Notes under the pieces: generated by a model
Seen by the model: only the letters and a program-made list of their open reading frames with translations
Told to the model about the DNA's origin: nothing
Database searches by the model: none
Made by a program: the position numbers and the translations under genes
Assembly: GCA_963728125.1 (NCBI GenBank)
Contig: CAVSIZ010000001.1
Coordinates: forward strand, 248,001-312,000
DNA: 64,000 bases
DNA from: CAWDCV01 sp963728125
Lineage (GTDB): Bacteria > Actinomycetota > Actinomycetes > CAWDCV01
Direction: 5' to 3'
Part shown: positions 28,579 through 39,731 of the stretch, one piece after another
Layout: every line of letters begins with the position of its first letter
Numbering within the stretch: the first letter of the stretch is position 1

Positions 28579-30461
28579 GCGCCCACCACCACGAGAACGG
28601 CAACCGCAATCAGCACGAAGCCGGTCAGCGCACCGGTGAGGTAGCCCTGCACGTTGCCGTTCTCCGTCAGGCGCAGCCGTCCGCCCAGCCGGAAAGCATT
28701 GCGACCCGAGCCGCGTACGGCCGCGTCGACCACGTGGTCGTCGATGCGGACGACGTCGCGAGCCATCGCACGCACCGGACGCACGAACATGCTGTCGTAC
28801 GCGGCATCGAGTCCGAAGCCGGTCGCGAAGCTGTCACGTAGCAGCGGTGGCAGTGCGAGAATGGGATCCTGCGCCGGCTCCTCACGCCAGAGGGAGTACA
28901 TCCAGAACCCCCCGACCAGCGCCAGAACGACAGCGGCCGCTGCCGTAATTGGCGCCGGCGCAAGCGACTCGGGCTCGAATACCGGCCCGAGCCACGTCGG
29001 CAGCCACTCCGCGCGCAGGCCGACCACGCCGAAAGCGACCGTAGGAACCGACAGCAGGATCAGCGGCCACAGCATGGCAGCCGGCGTCGCATGTGGAACC
29101 GCGTCCTCCGCGGCATTCGACCGGCCGAAGAACGTCCGCAGCCACAGCCGCGTGGAGTAGGCGGCAGTGACCGCGACGGTCATCAGGCCGACGACGAGGA
29201 TGAGCCAGCCGGTCCAGGCGTATATCGGGCCCTCGGCGTGGGCGAACGCCGTTTCCTCGGCCGCAGTGAGTACGGATTCCTTGCTGAAGAACCCCGCCAG
29301 CGGCGGGATACCCACCAGCGCGGCCAGTCCGAGCGTCATCGTCACGAACGTGACGCGCATCGCCGAGCGGAGCCCACCCATCTCGCTCATCAGATTCGTT
29401 CCAACGCTGTGAATCACTGCGCCCGCCGCGAGGAACAGGAGTGCCTTGAACGCCGCGTGCGCGAGCAGCATGAAGATGGCGGCATTGCGACTGCCGGTGG
29501 CCAGCGCACCGACCATGTAGGCCAGCTGACTCACGGTCGAGTACGCCAGCACACGCTTGATGTCGTCCTGGGCGAGTGCGGCAAGTGCCGCGCCGAACAT
29601 CGTGACGGCGGCGATCACCGCGAGGACCGCGAGCGTGATCGGAGCGAGCAGGAACACCGGGTAGAGCCGCGCGATGAGGAACACGCCGGCGGCGACCATC
29701 GTCGCAGCATGGATGAGAGCGCTGATCGGCGTCGGTCCGGCCATCGCGTCCGGCAGCCAGGTGTGCAGCGGGAACTGCGCCGACTTGCCGCAGACGCCAC
29801 AGACGAGAAGCAGTGTTCCCAGTGTCAGCGTGGCCGATGACATCTCCGGCGCCGCCGCGATGACCTCATCGATGCGGAACGACCCAGCAGCCAAGCCGAG
29901 AACGAAGATGCCGAAGAGGAACCCCACGTCGCCCAGTCGCGTGACGAGGAATGCCTTGACGGCAGCGGAACGAGCGTCGGCGCGCTCCCAGTACTGCCCG
30001 ATGAGGAAGTACGAGCAGATGCCCATCACTTCCCAGCCGACGAGCAGCACGAACAGGTCGCCGGCGACCACCACGAGCAGCATCGCCGCCGTGAACAGCG
30101 ACACCAGCGCGGCGTAGCTGGAGTAGCGAACCTCGTCGGCCATGTAGGCGACGGAGTAGATCTGCACGAGCAGGGCGACGATGCACACCATCAGGACCAT
30201 CGCCGCTGATAGCCCATCGACCTTGGTTGCGACGGTGATGTCTACTACGCCGGTAGGGACGCTCAGCAGCACGCCGTCGAATGCCTGCCCCTCGCGCCAC
30301 GGTTGCTCGAGGACCAGCAGCACCGACATCGCCAACGCGACCGCCGTGCCGCCGACGGATGTCAGCACCACCACCTGGCGCCGACCTCCACTGAGAAGCA
30401 GCGTCGCGACAGCAGCGAGGAGCGGTACGCCGACGAGCAGCGCGATGACGATGCCGATCAT
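28575..30461 (-). CDS. nuoL2: NADH-quinone oxidoreductase subunit L, second copy
   Basis: A 628-residue subunit with the NuoL motifs VLLVGWEVMGICSYFLIGQYW (helix-5 Glu), CGKSAQFPLHTWLPDAMAGPTPISALIHAATMV, ALAQDDIKRVLAYSTVSQLAYM and IPPLAGFFSKES. The C-terminal long amphipathic helix and terminal transmembrane helix are present (about residues 490-628). Unlike nuoL1 this frame is intact. ATG 30461 overlaps nuoK2. Confidence 0.94.
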   Translation of the reverse strand: MIGIVIALLVGVPLLAAVATLLLSGGRRQVVVLTSVGGTAVALAMSVLLVLEQPWREGQAFDGVLLSVPTGVVDITVATKVDGLSAAMVLMVCIVALLVQIYSVAYMADEVRYSSYAALVSLFTAAMLLVVVAGDLFVLLVGWEVMGICSYFLIGQYWERADARSAAVKAFLVTRLGDVGFLFGIFVLGLAAGSFRIDEVIAAAPEMSSATLTLGTLLLVCGVCGKSAQFPLHTWLPDAMAGPTPISALIHAATMVAAGVFLIARLYPVFLLAPITLAVLAVIAAVTMFGAALAALAQDDIKRVLAYSTVSQLAYMVGALATGSRNAAIFMLLAHAAFKALLFLAAGAVIHSVGTNLMSEMGGLRSAMRVTFVTMTLGLAALVGIPPLAGFFSKESVLTAAEETAFAHAEGPIYAWTGWLILVVGLMTVAVTAAYSTRLWLRTFFGRSNAAEDAVPHATPAAMLWPLILLSVPTVAFGVVGLRAEWLPTWLGPVFEPESLAPAPITAAAAVVLALVGGFWMYSLWREEPAQDPILALPPLLRDSFATGFGLDAAYDSMFVRPVRAMARDVVRIDDHVVDAAVRGSGRNAFRLGGRLRLTENGNVQGYLTGALTGFVLIAVAVLVVVGA

Positions 30462-30793
30462 CCGCGTACCGCCACATCGGACGACACGTCCTCACCGAGA
30501 CCGCGGACTTCGTCGACCTCGACCGTGCGCAGGTTGCGAAAGATCAGCAGCACGATCGCCAAGCCGAGCCCGATCTCGGCTGCGGCAATCGTGATGACGA
30601 ACAGCGTGAGGACCTGCCCCGAGCGCAGCGCATCCTGCAGCCAAACGTCAAAGGCAACCAGGTTGAGGTTGACGGCATTGAGCATGAGCTCGACCGACAT
30701 GAGGATGAGGATCGCGTTGCGACGTGCGAGGACCCCGTAGACACCGATGCTGAAGAGCAGCGCCGACACGACGACGGCGTAGGCGAGATGCAT
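30458..30793 (-). CDS. nuoK2: NADH-quinone oxidoreductase subunit K, second copy
   Basis: The 111-residue, three-helix subunit has the NuoK pattern YGVLARRNAILILMSVELMLNAVNLNLVAF, with the conserved Glu in helix 2 (SVELMLN), and ITIAAAEIGLGLAIVLLIFR with the helix-3 Glu. A 20-residue hydrophilic tail is longer than in nuoK1. It starts at ATG 30793, 3 bp after the nuoJ2 stop, and overlaps nuoL2 by 4 bp. Confidence 0.94.
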   Translation of the reverse strand: MHLAYAVVVSALLFSIGVYGVLARRNAILILMSVELMLNAVNLNLVAFDVWLQDALRSGQVLTLFVITIAAAEIGLGLAIVLLIFRNLRTVEVDEVRGLGEDVSSDVAVRG

Positions 30794-30796
30794 CGA

Positions 30797-31330
30797 CTAC
30801 TCCCTCGTCCGCGACAGCACGATGGCCCCGATCAGCGCGGCGAGCAGCAGCACCGACAACGCCTCGAAGGGGAGCACCCACGACCGAAACAGCGCCTCGC
30901 CGACGCTGCGCGCGGTGCCGGTCGTGGGATTGTCACCGAGCTCGATGTACGCGCTACCGAATGCGGCGACGACAACGGTGACCAGCGTGCCGGCCGTGGC
31001 CAGCGCCACAACGACAGCGATGATCCGCTGCATCGGTCCGCTGTCGAGATCGGTCGATCGTCCGATCGGTGCGCGAGTGAGCATCAAGCCGAAGAGGAGA
31101 AGCACGACGACCGCGCCGACGTAGATGAGCACCTGCACCCAAGCGACGAACTCCGCTGACAGCACCAGGTAGCACCCCGCGAGAGCACCGAGTGTGACGA
31201 CGAGCCAGAGCGCAGCGTGGATGAGCTGCCTGGTCGTCACGACCAGGAGTGCCGAGCCGACGGCTACCAGCCCCAGCAGCACGAATAGCAGCTCCACTCC
31301 CGTCGGGGAGAGCAGGGATCGATCGCTCAC
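30797..31330 (-). CDS. nuoJ2: NADH-quinone oxidoreductase subunit J, second copy
   Basis: A 177-residue membrane subunit with five helices, including ALWLVVTLGALAGCYLVLSAEFVAWVQVLIYVGAVVVL, where NuoJ carries its conserved YVGA turn. The GTG start at 31330 overlaps the nuoI2 TGA (GTGA); an upstream in-frame start would run into nuoI2 without hydrophobic sequence. It is markedly shorter than nuoJ1 (270 residues), lacking the long hydrophilic C-terminal extension. Confidence 0.92.
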   Translation of the reverse strand: MSDRSLLSPTGVELLFVLLGLVAVGSALLVVTTRQLIHAALWLVVTLGALAGCYLVLSAEFVAWVQVLIYVGAVVVLLLFGLMLTRAPIGRSTDLDSGPMQRIIAVVVALATAGTLVTVVVAAFGSAYIELGDNPTTGTARSVGEALFRSWVLPFEALSVLLLAALIGAIVLSRTRE

Positions 31331-31851
31331 GCGGATGCCTGCTTGGCGATAGCAGCCTTCGCTGCAGCCACTTCCTTGCCGGGTTCGGCCCGGCCATCGA
31401 GCGCCGGTGGCGGCGGCACCGTCCACATCCACTCGCGCAGGCGGTCCTTCTCATGGGTCAGATCGCGGATGTCGAGCTCGGCGTACTCGAACTCCGGCGA
31501 CCAGAACAGCGCGTCGAACGGGCACACCTCGATGCAGATGCCGCAGTACATGCAGAGCGCGAAGTCGATGGCGAAGCGGTCAAGGACGTTGCGCTGCCGT
31601 GGTCGTGCGCCTTCAGTCTTGGCCGGCACCGTCTCCTTGTGCGAGTCGATGTAGATGCACCAGTCAGGACACTCACGAGCGCACAGCATGCAGACGGTGC
31701 AGTTCTCCTCGAGCAGACCGATGACGCCGCGGCTGCGCGGTGGGAGATCGGGCAGCACGTCGGGGTACTGACGCGTGTGCGCGTGCCGCGTCATGGCGCG
31801 CAACGTCACCGCTAGACCTTTCGCGAGGCCGCTTCCTGGGGCAGGGCTCAC
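31327..31851 (-). CDS. nuoI2: NADH-quinone oxidoreductase subunit I, second copy (two [4Fe-4S])
   Basis: The 174-residue 8Fe ferredoxin subunit has CTVCMLCARECP (Cys51, 54, 57, 61) and CMYCGICIEVCP (Cys100, 103, 106, 110), the ligands of clusters N6a and N6b. In the absence of nuoE, F and G from this operon, NuoI2 would be the natural entry point for electrons from a soluble ferredoxin. It overlaps nuoH2 and nuoJ2 by 4 bp. Confidence 0.95.
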   Translation of the reverse strand: MSPAPGSGLAKGLAVTLRAMTRHAHTRQYPDVLPDLPPRSRGVIGLLEENCTVCMLCARECPDWCIYIDSHKETVPAKTEGARPRQRNVLDRFAIDFALCMYCGICIEVCPFDALFWSPEFEYAELDIRDLTHEKDRLREWMWTVPPPPALDGRAEPGKEVAAAKAAIAKQASA

Positions 31852-32801
31852 AGCACCCTCACCACCCCGGTGATCGCGAGTTGCAGCAGCGCGAGGGGAA
31901 CGAGGCCCTGCCAGGCGAAGCGCTGCAGCTGATCCTCACGCAGCCGCGGGTACGACACGCGTAGCCAGATGACGACGAACGACAGCGCAAACACCTTGAG
32001 CAGCGTCCACACCGGTCCGAGCACGTCGCCGAACGGGCCACGCCAGCCGCCGAGGAACAGCACCGTGGTGAGTGCAGCGAGCACGACGATGCCGGCGTAC
32101 TCCGCAAGCAGGAACAGCGCGAACCGGAGCCCGGTGTACTCGGTGTAGGCGCCGAAGATGATTTCTGAGTCGGCTACGGGCATGTCGAACGGCGGACGTT
32201 GCAGCTCGGCGAGCCCCGCTGCAAAGAACACGAACGCTGCCATCGCCTGCCAGATCAGCCACCACGGCTCCCACGCCTCGACGATGCCGGTCAGTGACAG
32301 CGTTCCCGCGGCCATCGCCACCGACGATGCCGCAAGCACGAACGGCAGCTCGTACGCCATCAGCTGCGCGGCCGACCGCAATGCTCCAAGCAGCGAGAAC
32401 TTGTTGGCGCTCGCCCAGCCCGCCATCAGTGAGCCGAGCACGCCGACGCCCATTACCGCGAGCACGAAGAACAGCCCGATGTCGAGGTCGACTCCGGACC
32501 ATCCGGGTCCGACCGGGATGACGACGAGCACGACGAGATACGGGATGAGCGCCACCGCCGGCGCCAGCCGGAACACGGTCGGATCAGCCCCCGCTGGCAC
32601 GACGTCTTCCTTCTGGGCGAACTTCACGCCGTCGGCGACGAGCTGCGCCCAGCCGTGGTAGCCGCCGGCGTACATCGGGCCGAGGCGACCCTGCATGTGC
32701 GCCATCGCCTTGTGCTCCATCTGCCCGACAAGCAGGGGCAACAGCAGGAACGCCCCGACGATGAGGACCAGCCGGATGCCGACGTCGAGCCAGACGCTCA
32801 C
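31848..32801 (-). CDS. nuoH2: NADH-quinone oxidoreductase subunit H, second copy
   Basis: The 317-residue subunit has eight helices. Conserved features are MEHKAMAHMQGRLGPMYAGGYHGWAQLVADGVKF, AGWASANKFSLLGALRSAAQLMAYELPF and AELQRPPFDMPVADSEI followed by GAYTEYTGLRFALFLLAEYA, which form the quinone channel and acidic path. It starts at GTG 32801, overlapping nuoC2. It is shorter at the C-terminus than nuoH1. Confidence 0.94.
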   Translation of the reverse strand: MSVWLDVGIRLVLIVGAFLLLPLLVGQMEHKAMAHMQGRLGPMYAGGYHGWAQLVADGVKFAQKEDVVPAGADPTVFRLAPAVALIPYLVVLVVIPVGPGWSGVDLDIGLFFVLAVMGVGVLGSLMAGWASANKFSLLGALRSAAQLMAYELPFVLAASSVAMAAGTLSLTGIVEAWEPWWLIWQAMAAFVFFAAGLAELQRPPFDMPVADSEIIFGAYTEYTGLRFALFLLAEYAGIVVLAALTTVLFLGGWRGPFGDVLGPVWTLLKVFALSFVVIWLRVSYPRLREDQLQRFAWQGLVPLALLQLAITGVVRVL

Positions 32802-33385
32802 GACTCGTCGCCCTCAGAACTGTCGCCCCAGGGGCGGGGTCCCCACACTGCCGGGTCCGGCACACCGGGCGGCTGCAGCGTTCGCCGGCTGGGCGCGCCG
32901 TGCTCGCTCTCGCCCGGCTCCTTGGCGCCCGGCCATGCCTTGGCTGCGCGCGCGGCGAGCACGAACTCCTTGCGTAGCGGGTGCCCCTCGAAGCCGTCGG
33001 GCAGCAGCAGCGGGATGAGGTTCGGATGGCCGTCGAACTCGACGCCGAACATCTCGTACGTCTCCCGCTCGTGCCACGCCGCACCACGGAAGACGGGCAC
33101 TGCACTCGGCAGTCGCGCCGACGACCGCGACACCCGGGTCCGTAGCAGCAGGTGCGACTGCGACGTCAGCGACCACAGGTGCACCACGATCGAGAAGCCG
33201 TCGTCGAGTTCGTCGACCGCCGACAGCCAGTCGAAGTAGTCGAACCCGAGCCGATCCCGAGCCAGCCGCAGGGCGTCCAGCCAGCGCACCACCGGTACGT
33301 CGACCGTCGGGATGCCGTACGCGGATGAGGTCGTGACCTCCGAGTCGAGCGCCGTGTAGGCCTGCTCGAGTGCTTGTTGTGTCAC
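32798..33385 (-). CDS. nuoC2: NADH-quinone oxidoreductase subunit C, second copy
   Basis: A 195-residue 30-kDa-subunit protein with FDYFDWLSAVDELDDGFSI, VPVFRGAAWHERETYEMFGV, FDGHPNLIPLLLPDGFEGHP and LRKEFVLAARAAKAWPGAKE. The HERETYEMFGV block is the family signature. The C-terminal tail (SRRTLQPPGVPDPAVWG) resembles the second-copy NuoC of streptomycetes as I recall it. GTG 33385 was chosen because it follows a short coupled ORF and gives a family-like length. No NuoD is fused to it or follows it. Confidence 0.88.
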   Translation of the reverse strand: MTQQALEQAYTALDSEVTTSSAYGIPTVDVPVVRWLDALRLARDRLGFDYFDWLSAVDELDDGFSIVVHLWSLTSQSHLLLRTRVSRSSARLPSAVPVFRGAAWHERETYEMFGVEFDGHPNLIPLLLPDGFEGHPLRKEFVLAARAAKAWPGAKEPGESEHGAPSRRTLQPPGVPDPAVWGPRPWGDSSEGDES

Positions 33386-33453
33386 GAGCCGGCCTCCGGC
33401 GCGAGCACACCGCTGGAGCGCAGTCGACGAAGGCCGGCGGGATAATCGGTCAT
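33382..33453 (-). CDS. 23-codon micro-ORF between nuoB2 and nuoC2
   Basis: ATG 33453 overlaps the nuoB2 stop (ATGA) and the ORF's TGA overlaps the nuoC2 GTG (GTGA), so it bridges the two genes exactly. The peptide begins MTDYPAGLRRLRSSG and ends APEAGS. It could be a translated coupling peptide, or the true N-terminus of NuoC2 displaced by one reading frame through an indel. No homologue is recognised. Confidence 0.35.
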   Translation of the reverse strand: MTDYPAGLRRLRSSGVLAPEAGS

Positions 33454-34022
33454 GGTCGCGGCGGCTCCAGCAGCGGCCGCGTCGAGCCGGCAGCGACGGG
33501 CACGACGCGGATCCCCTCGGACTGATAGCGATCGCCGAGCGATTCCCCCGCGATCTTCTCCTGCAGCTTGAGAATGCCCTGCAGCAGCGCCTCAGGTCGC
33601 GGTGGGCAGCCCGGCACGTAAACGTCGACGGGGACGATCTGGTCGACACCCTTCGTCACGCAGTACGAGTCCCAGTACGGCCCGCCGCAGTTCGAGCAGG
33701 CGCCGAACGAGATGACGTACTTCGGCTCGGGCATCTGCTCGTACAGCCGGCGCACCGCGGGCGCCATCTTGTCGGTGACAGTTCCCGACACGACCATGAG
33801 GTCGGCCTGCCGTGGGCCAGGCGCGAACGGGATGACGCCGAGCCGGATGAAGTCGTGCCGCGCCATCGATGACGCGATGAACTCGATTGCGCAGCAGGCG
33901 AGTCCGAAGTTGAAGACCCACAGCGAGTAGCGCCGGCCCCAATTGAGGATGAGCTTCAACGGCTCCGGCGCGAGCCGCGATACCGGTCCTACCCGCGGAC
34001 CGGGCAGGTCGACTACACCCAC
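33450..34022 (-). CDS. nuoB2: NADH-quinone oxidoreductase subunit B, second copy
   Basis: The 190-residue subunit has all four N2 cluster ligands: the tandem Cys in FGLACCAIEFIA, the Cys in SFGACSNCGGPYWDSY and the Cys in YVPGCPPRPEALLQ. The surrounding RHDFIRLGVIPFAPGPRQADLMVVSG is the conserved quinone-site loop. The reading frame is intact, unlike nuoB1. It overlaps nuoA2 by 10 bp. Confidence 0.94.
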   Translation of the reverse strand: MGVVDLPGPRVGPVSRLAPEPLKLILNWGRRYSLWVFNFGLACCAIEFIASSMARHDFIRLGVIPFAPGPRQADLMVVSGTVTDKMAPAVRRLYEQMPEPKYVISFGACSNCGGPYWDSYCVTKGVDQIVPVDVYVPGCPPRPEALLQGILKLQEKIAGESLGDRYQSEGIRVVPVAAGSTRPLLEPPRP

Positions 34023-34384
34023 TGCAGCACACCCTTCCGCCAGGCGTACAGCAGGCCGACGGACAGGAACCCGAGGAATACGAACATCTCGACCAGCGTG
34101 GTCACCCCGAATCCGGGGTCAGCGAAGACCGTCGCCCACGGGAAGAGGTAGACCGCATCGATGGCGAAGATGACATAGAGAAAGGTGTAGATGTAGTAGC
34201 GAATCTGCGTCTGCGCCCATCCCTCACCGACAGGGTCGACACCGCACTCGTAGGTGAGCTGCTTCTCCCGCGTTGGACGGTCGGGACGCAACAACCGGTT
34301 GGCCGAGAAGGCGACGGTGACGAAGGCGATCCCGATGAGCAGCACGAGGCCGACCACGGCATACGCGCCGTAGTACCCGTCCAC
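34013..34384 (-). CDS. nuoA2: NADH-quinone oxidoreductase subunit A, second copy; first gene of the partial operon
   Basis: The 123-residue, three-helix subunit has KQLTYECGVDPVGEGW (the conserved YECG loop) and RYYIYTFLYVIFAIDAVYLFPWA. GTG 34384 has a strong ribosome site (GGGAGG) directly against a 13-bp tandem repeat. It is the promoter-proximal gene of nuoA2BCHIJKLMN2, divergent from korA with 269 bp between starts. Confidence 0.93.
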   Translation of the reverse strand: MDGYYGAYAVVGLVLLIGIAFVTVAFSANRLLRPDRPTREKQLTYECGVDPVGEGWAQTQIRYYIYTFLYVIFAIDAVYLFPWATVFADPGFGVTTLVEMFVFLGFLSVGLLYAWRKGVLQWV

Positions 34385-34393
34385 CGCACCTCC

Positions 34394-34445
34394 CTGTCCG
34401 GTGAAGCTGTCCCGCGAAACTGTCCGGTGAAGCTGTCCGGTGATT
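34394..34445. repeat. Four-copy 13-bp tandem repeat in the nuoA2 leader
   Basis: Unit CTGTCCGGTGAAG occurs exactly at 34394 and 34420, with CTGTCCCGCGAAA at 34407 and CTGTCCGGTGATT at 34433, filling 52 bp without gaps. It abuts the nuoA2 ribosome site (read as CTTCACCGGACAG on that strand). It could be a multi-copy operator, a leader-RNA element or a variable-number repeat tuning expression. The remaining 34446-34653, up to korA, holds no gene. Confidence 0.85.
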
Positions 34446-34653
34446 GCCCGTCCCGTCGTGCCCGGAGTCTACGACCGGCAACGAGGCAGTGAATGACCGG
34501 CCAATATGGCGCAACGTACGCGTGTCACTACTGCATGTGTGTTTCCACAGCCCGGCGTGTGCCGCGTCCAACTGCCGAGTAACACGGACGTAGCATGGTC
34601 ACGAAGAAAGGTCAGGCACGCCAATCGGGCGCGCCCGAGGAGGCAGCGCAGTC

Positions 34654-37606
<2,953 letters not shown>

Positions 37607-37610
<4 letters not shown>

Positions 37611-38536
37611 GGCCCGCGCTCGACGAAGACCGAGGGTCACGTCACGGCATCGCGTACGGCGCTGCTGCTTACCTCCTGTGGGGCCTGTTCCCGCTGTACT
37701 GGCCGCTACTCGAGCCGGCCGGTGCGATCGAGATCCTCGCTCAACGCATCGTGTGGACCTTCGTTGCGGTCCTGGTGCTGCTCGCGGTTTTGCGCTCCTG
37801 GTCGTGGCTGCCGCAGTTGCTGCGGGATCGGCGCCGATTCGGCTTGCTGGCGATCGCGGCCGTGGTCATCACGTTCAACTGGGGCACGTACATTTACGGC
37901 GTCAACAGCGGACAGGTCGTCGAGACGTCGCTCGGCTACTTCATCAATCCTCTGGTCACCGTCCTGCTCGGCGTCGTCGTGCTGGCGGAACGGCTACGCG
38001 TCGCGCAGTGGATAGCCGTAGCGATTGCGACGGTTGCCGTCGGTGTGTTGACGATCGACTACGGCCGCGTGCCGTGGATCGCGCTCGTGCTCGCGTTCTC
38101 CTTCGCGACGTACGGGCTGCTCAAGAAGAAGGCGAACGTTGGCGCAGTCCAGAGCCTCGCTGTCGAGACCGGCGTACTGCTCTTGCCGATGACGGCTTAC
38201 CTGCTGACATTGACGTTCACGGGCAGATCGACGTTCGGGCAAGAGGGCCTCGGCCACGCAGTGCTGCTCGCCGGTTCGGGCGTGGTCACCGCGATCCCGC
38301 TGCTGTTCTTCGGCGCCGCCGCCATCCGCATTCCGCTGACGCAGCTGGGCTTGCTGCAATATCTCGCCCCCACGCTCCAACTTGCCATCGGCGTGCTGCT
38401 CTACCACGAGCCGATGGGTACGGTCCGGCTGCTCGGCTTCGCCCTGGTGTGGACCGCGCTGGTCGTCTTCACCATCGACAGCCTCGCGTCAATGCGAAGG
38501 CGTCAGCTCGAACTCACCGCGCATTCCGTAGGTTGA
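37607..38536 (+). CDS. rarD: RarD/EamA-family transporter, probably starting at CTG
   Basis: The 309-residue protein has ten hydrophobic segments and the RarD N-terminus GIAYGAAAYLLWGLFPLYWPLLEPAGAIEILAQR, in parts, followed by the family RIVWTF helix and FNWGTYIYGVNSGQVVETSLGYF. The conserved sequence begins well before the first ATG/GTG/TTG in frame (GTG 37751), and the frame is closed by TAA at 37541. The best start is CTG 37607, which forms a CTGA overlap with the korB stop, the same spacing as other junctions here. A tool limited to usual starts would trim 48 conserved residues. RarD was named for chloramphenicol sensitivity; the transported substrate is unknown. Confidence 0.78.
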
Positions 38537-38713
38537 CCGGCTGCTCTGGCTCGGCAGCGCCCACGACCTCGAGCAGGGCTTTACCGCAGCTTTGACCCGA
38601 TAACCCGGCAAGCACGTGGCCGGACGGTCGCTTCCCCCGCCCCTCGGTGGTGTGCGCATGGAACACCGGCCGCGCGGACCTGCTCATCGGCCGCTGAGCC
38701 GCGGGCGACGACG

Positions 38714-39730
38714 TCAGGCGGTGCGGTCGACGACGAGGTCGCACAGCGACGCGAGCGCGGCCTTGGCGGGCACGTCGGGCAATGGTGAGAGCACACTGCG
38801 GGCGTCGTCGGCCCAGCGCCGCAGGTCGGCACGTGCTCGCTGCATCCCGGACGAGGTCTGCAGTTGTGCCAGCGCCGCCGCCAACTGCTCATCGTCGTCG
38901 AGGTTGCCGCGCAGCAGCTCCTGCAGCGGCGCATCCGCCGGATCGGTGGACGCGAGGGCGTAGAGAACGGGCAGCGTCGCGATGCCTTCGCGCAGGTCGG
39001 TGCCTGGGGTCTTCCCGGACACCGCGCTCTCGCTCGCAACGTCGAGCAGATCGTCGGAGAGCTGGAACGCGACACCGATGCGCTCCCCGAACCGCGTCAT
39101 GACATCCACGATGTCGTCACTCGCACCTGACATGAGCGCACCGAAGTGGCCACAGGTGGCGATCAGCGATCCCGTCTTGTCGGCGAGCACCGAGATGTAG
39201 TGCTCGACCGGATCCTCGTCGTCGACCGGCCCAACGGTCTCGCGGATCTGGCCGGTGACGAGTCGGGCGAACGTGCGCGCCTGGATGCGTACGGCCTCCG
39301 GGCCCAGATCGGCGAGCAGATCAGACGCACGCGAGAACAGGAAGTCGCCGGTGAGGATCGCGACGGTGTTGGTCCAGCGCGCATTCGCGCTCGGTGCGCC
39401 ACGGCGCATTGCGGCCTCGTCCATGACGTCGTCGTGATACAGCGTGCCGAGGTGGGTGAGCTCGCAGACGACTGCGGACGGGACGACGCCTGGCGCGTGC
39501 GAGTCGCCGAATTGCGCGGCAAGCACGACCAGCATCGGGCGAAACCGCTTGCCACCGGCCTCGATCAGATGGCTGGCGGTCTCGGTGACGAACGGAACGT
39601 CGCTCTTCACTGCCGTACGCAGCTGCTGCTCGACGGCTTCCATGCCGGTGCGAACAGCGTGCTCGAGGTCAGGCGGCAGCCCCTCCAGCTCACCGAGCGG
39701 GCGTTCGTAGGCCGGCTGCGCCGAAGTCAT
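38714..39730 (-). CDS. grcC: Long-chain polyprenyl diphosphate synthase (menaquinone side chain)
   Basis: The 338-residue trans-prenyltransferase has the first Asp-rich motif DDVMD (100-104), the second DDLLD (226-230), GGKRFRPML and the Lys-Thr turn ADKTGSLIATC. Its layout is that of heptaprenyl-to-nonaprenyl synthases. ATG 39730 lies 1 bp after nuoN1. With menJ at the other end of this operon and menG, menF and menD nearby, a menaquinone-tail role is the natural inference. Product length cannot be read from sequence. Confidence 0.88.
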   Translation of the reverse strand: MTSAQPAYERPLGELEGLPPDLEHAVRTGMEAVEQQLRTAVKSDVPFVTETASHLIEAGGKRFRPMLVVLAAQFGDSHAPGVVPSAVVCELTHLGTLYHDDVMDEAAMRRGAPSANARWTNTVAILTGDFLFSRASDLLADLGPEAVRIQARTFARLVTGQIRETVGPVDDEDPVEHYISVLADKTGSLIATCGHFGALMSGASDDIVDVMTRFGERIGVAFQLSDDLLDVASESAVSGKTPGTDLREGIATLPVLYALASTDPADAPLQELLRGNLDDDEQLAAALAQLQTSSGMQRARADLRRWADDARSVLSPLPDVPAKAALASLCDLVVDRTA

Positions 39731-39731
39731 G

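Noticed and set aside
31848..34384. A nuoD2 gene or a NuoC-NuoD fusion in the partial operon
   Set aside because: nuoC2 ends in a Pro-rich tail and overlaps nuoH2; no frame carries MGPQHPSTHG or other NuoD motifs.
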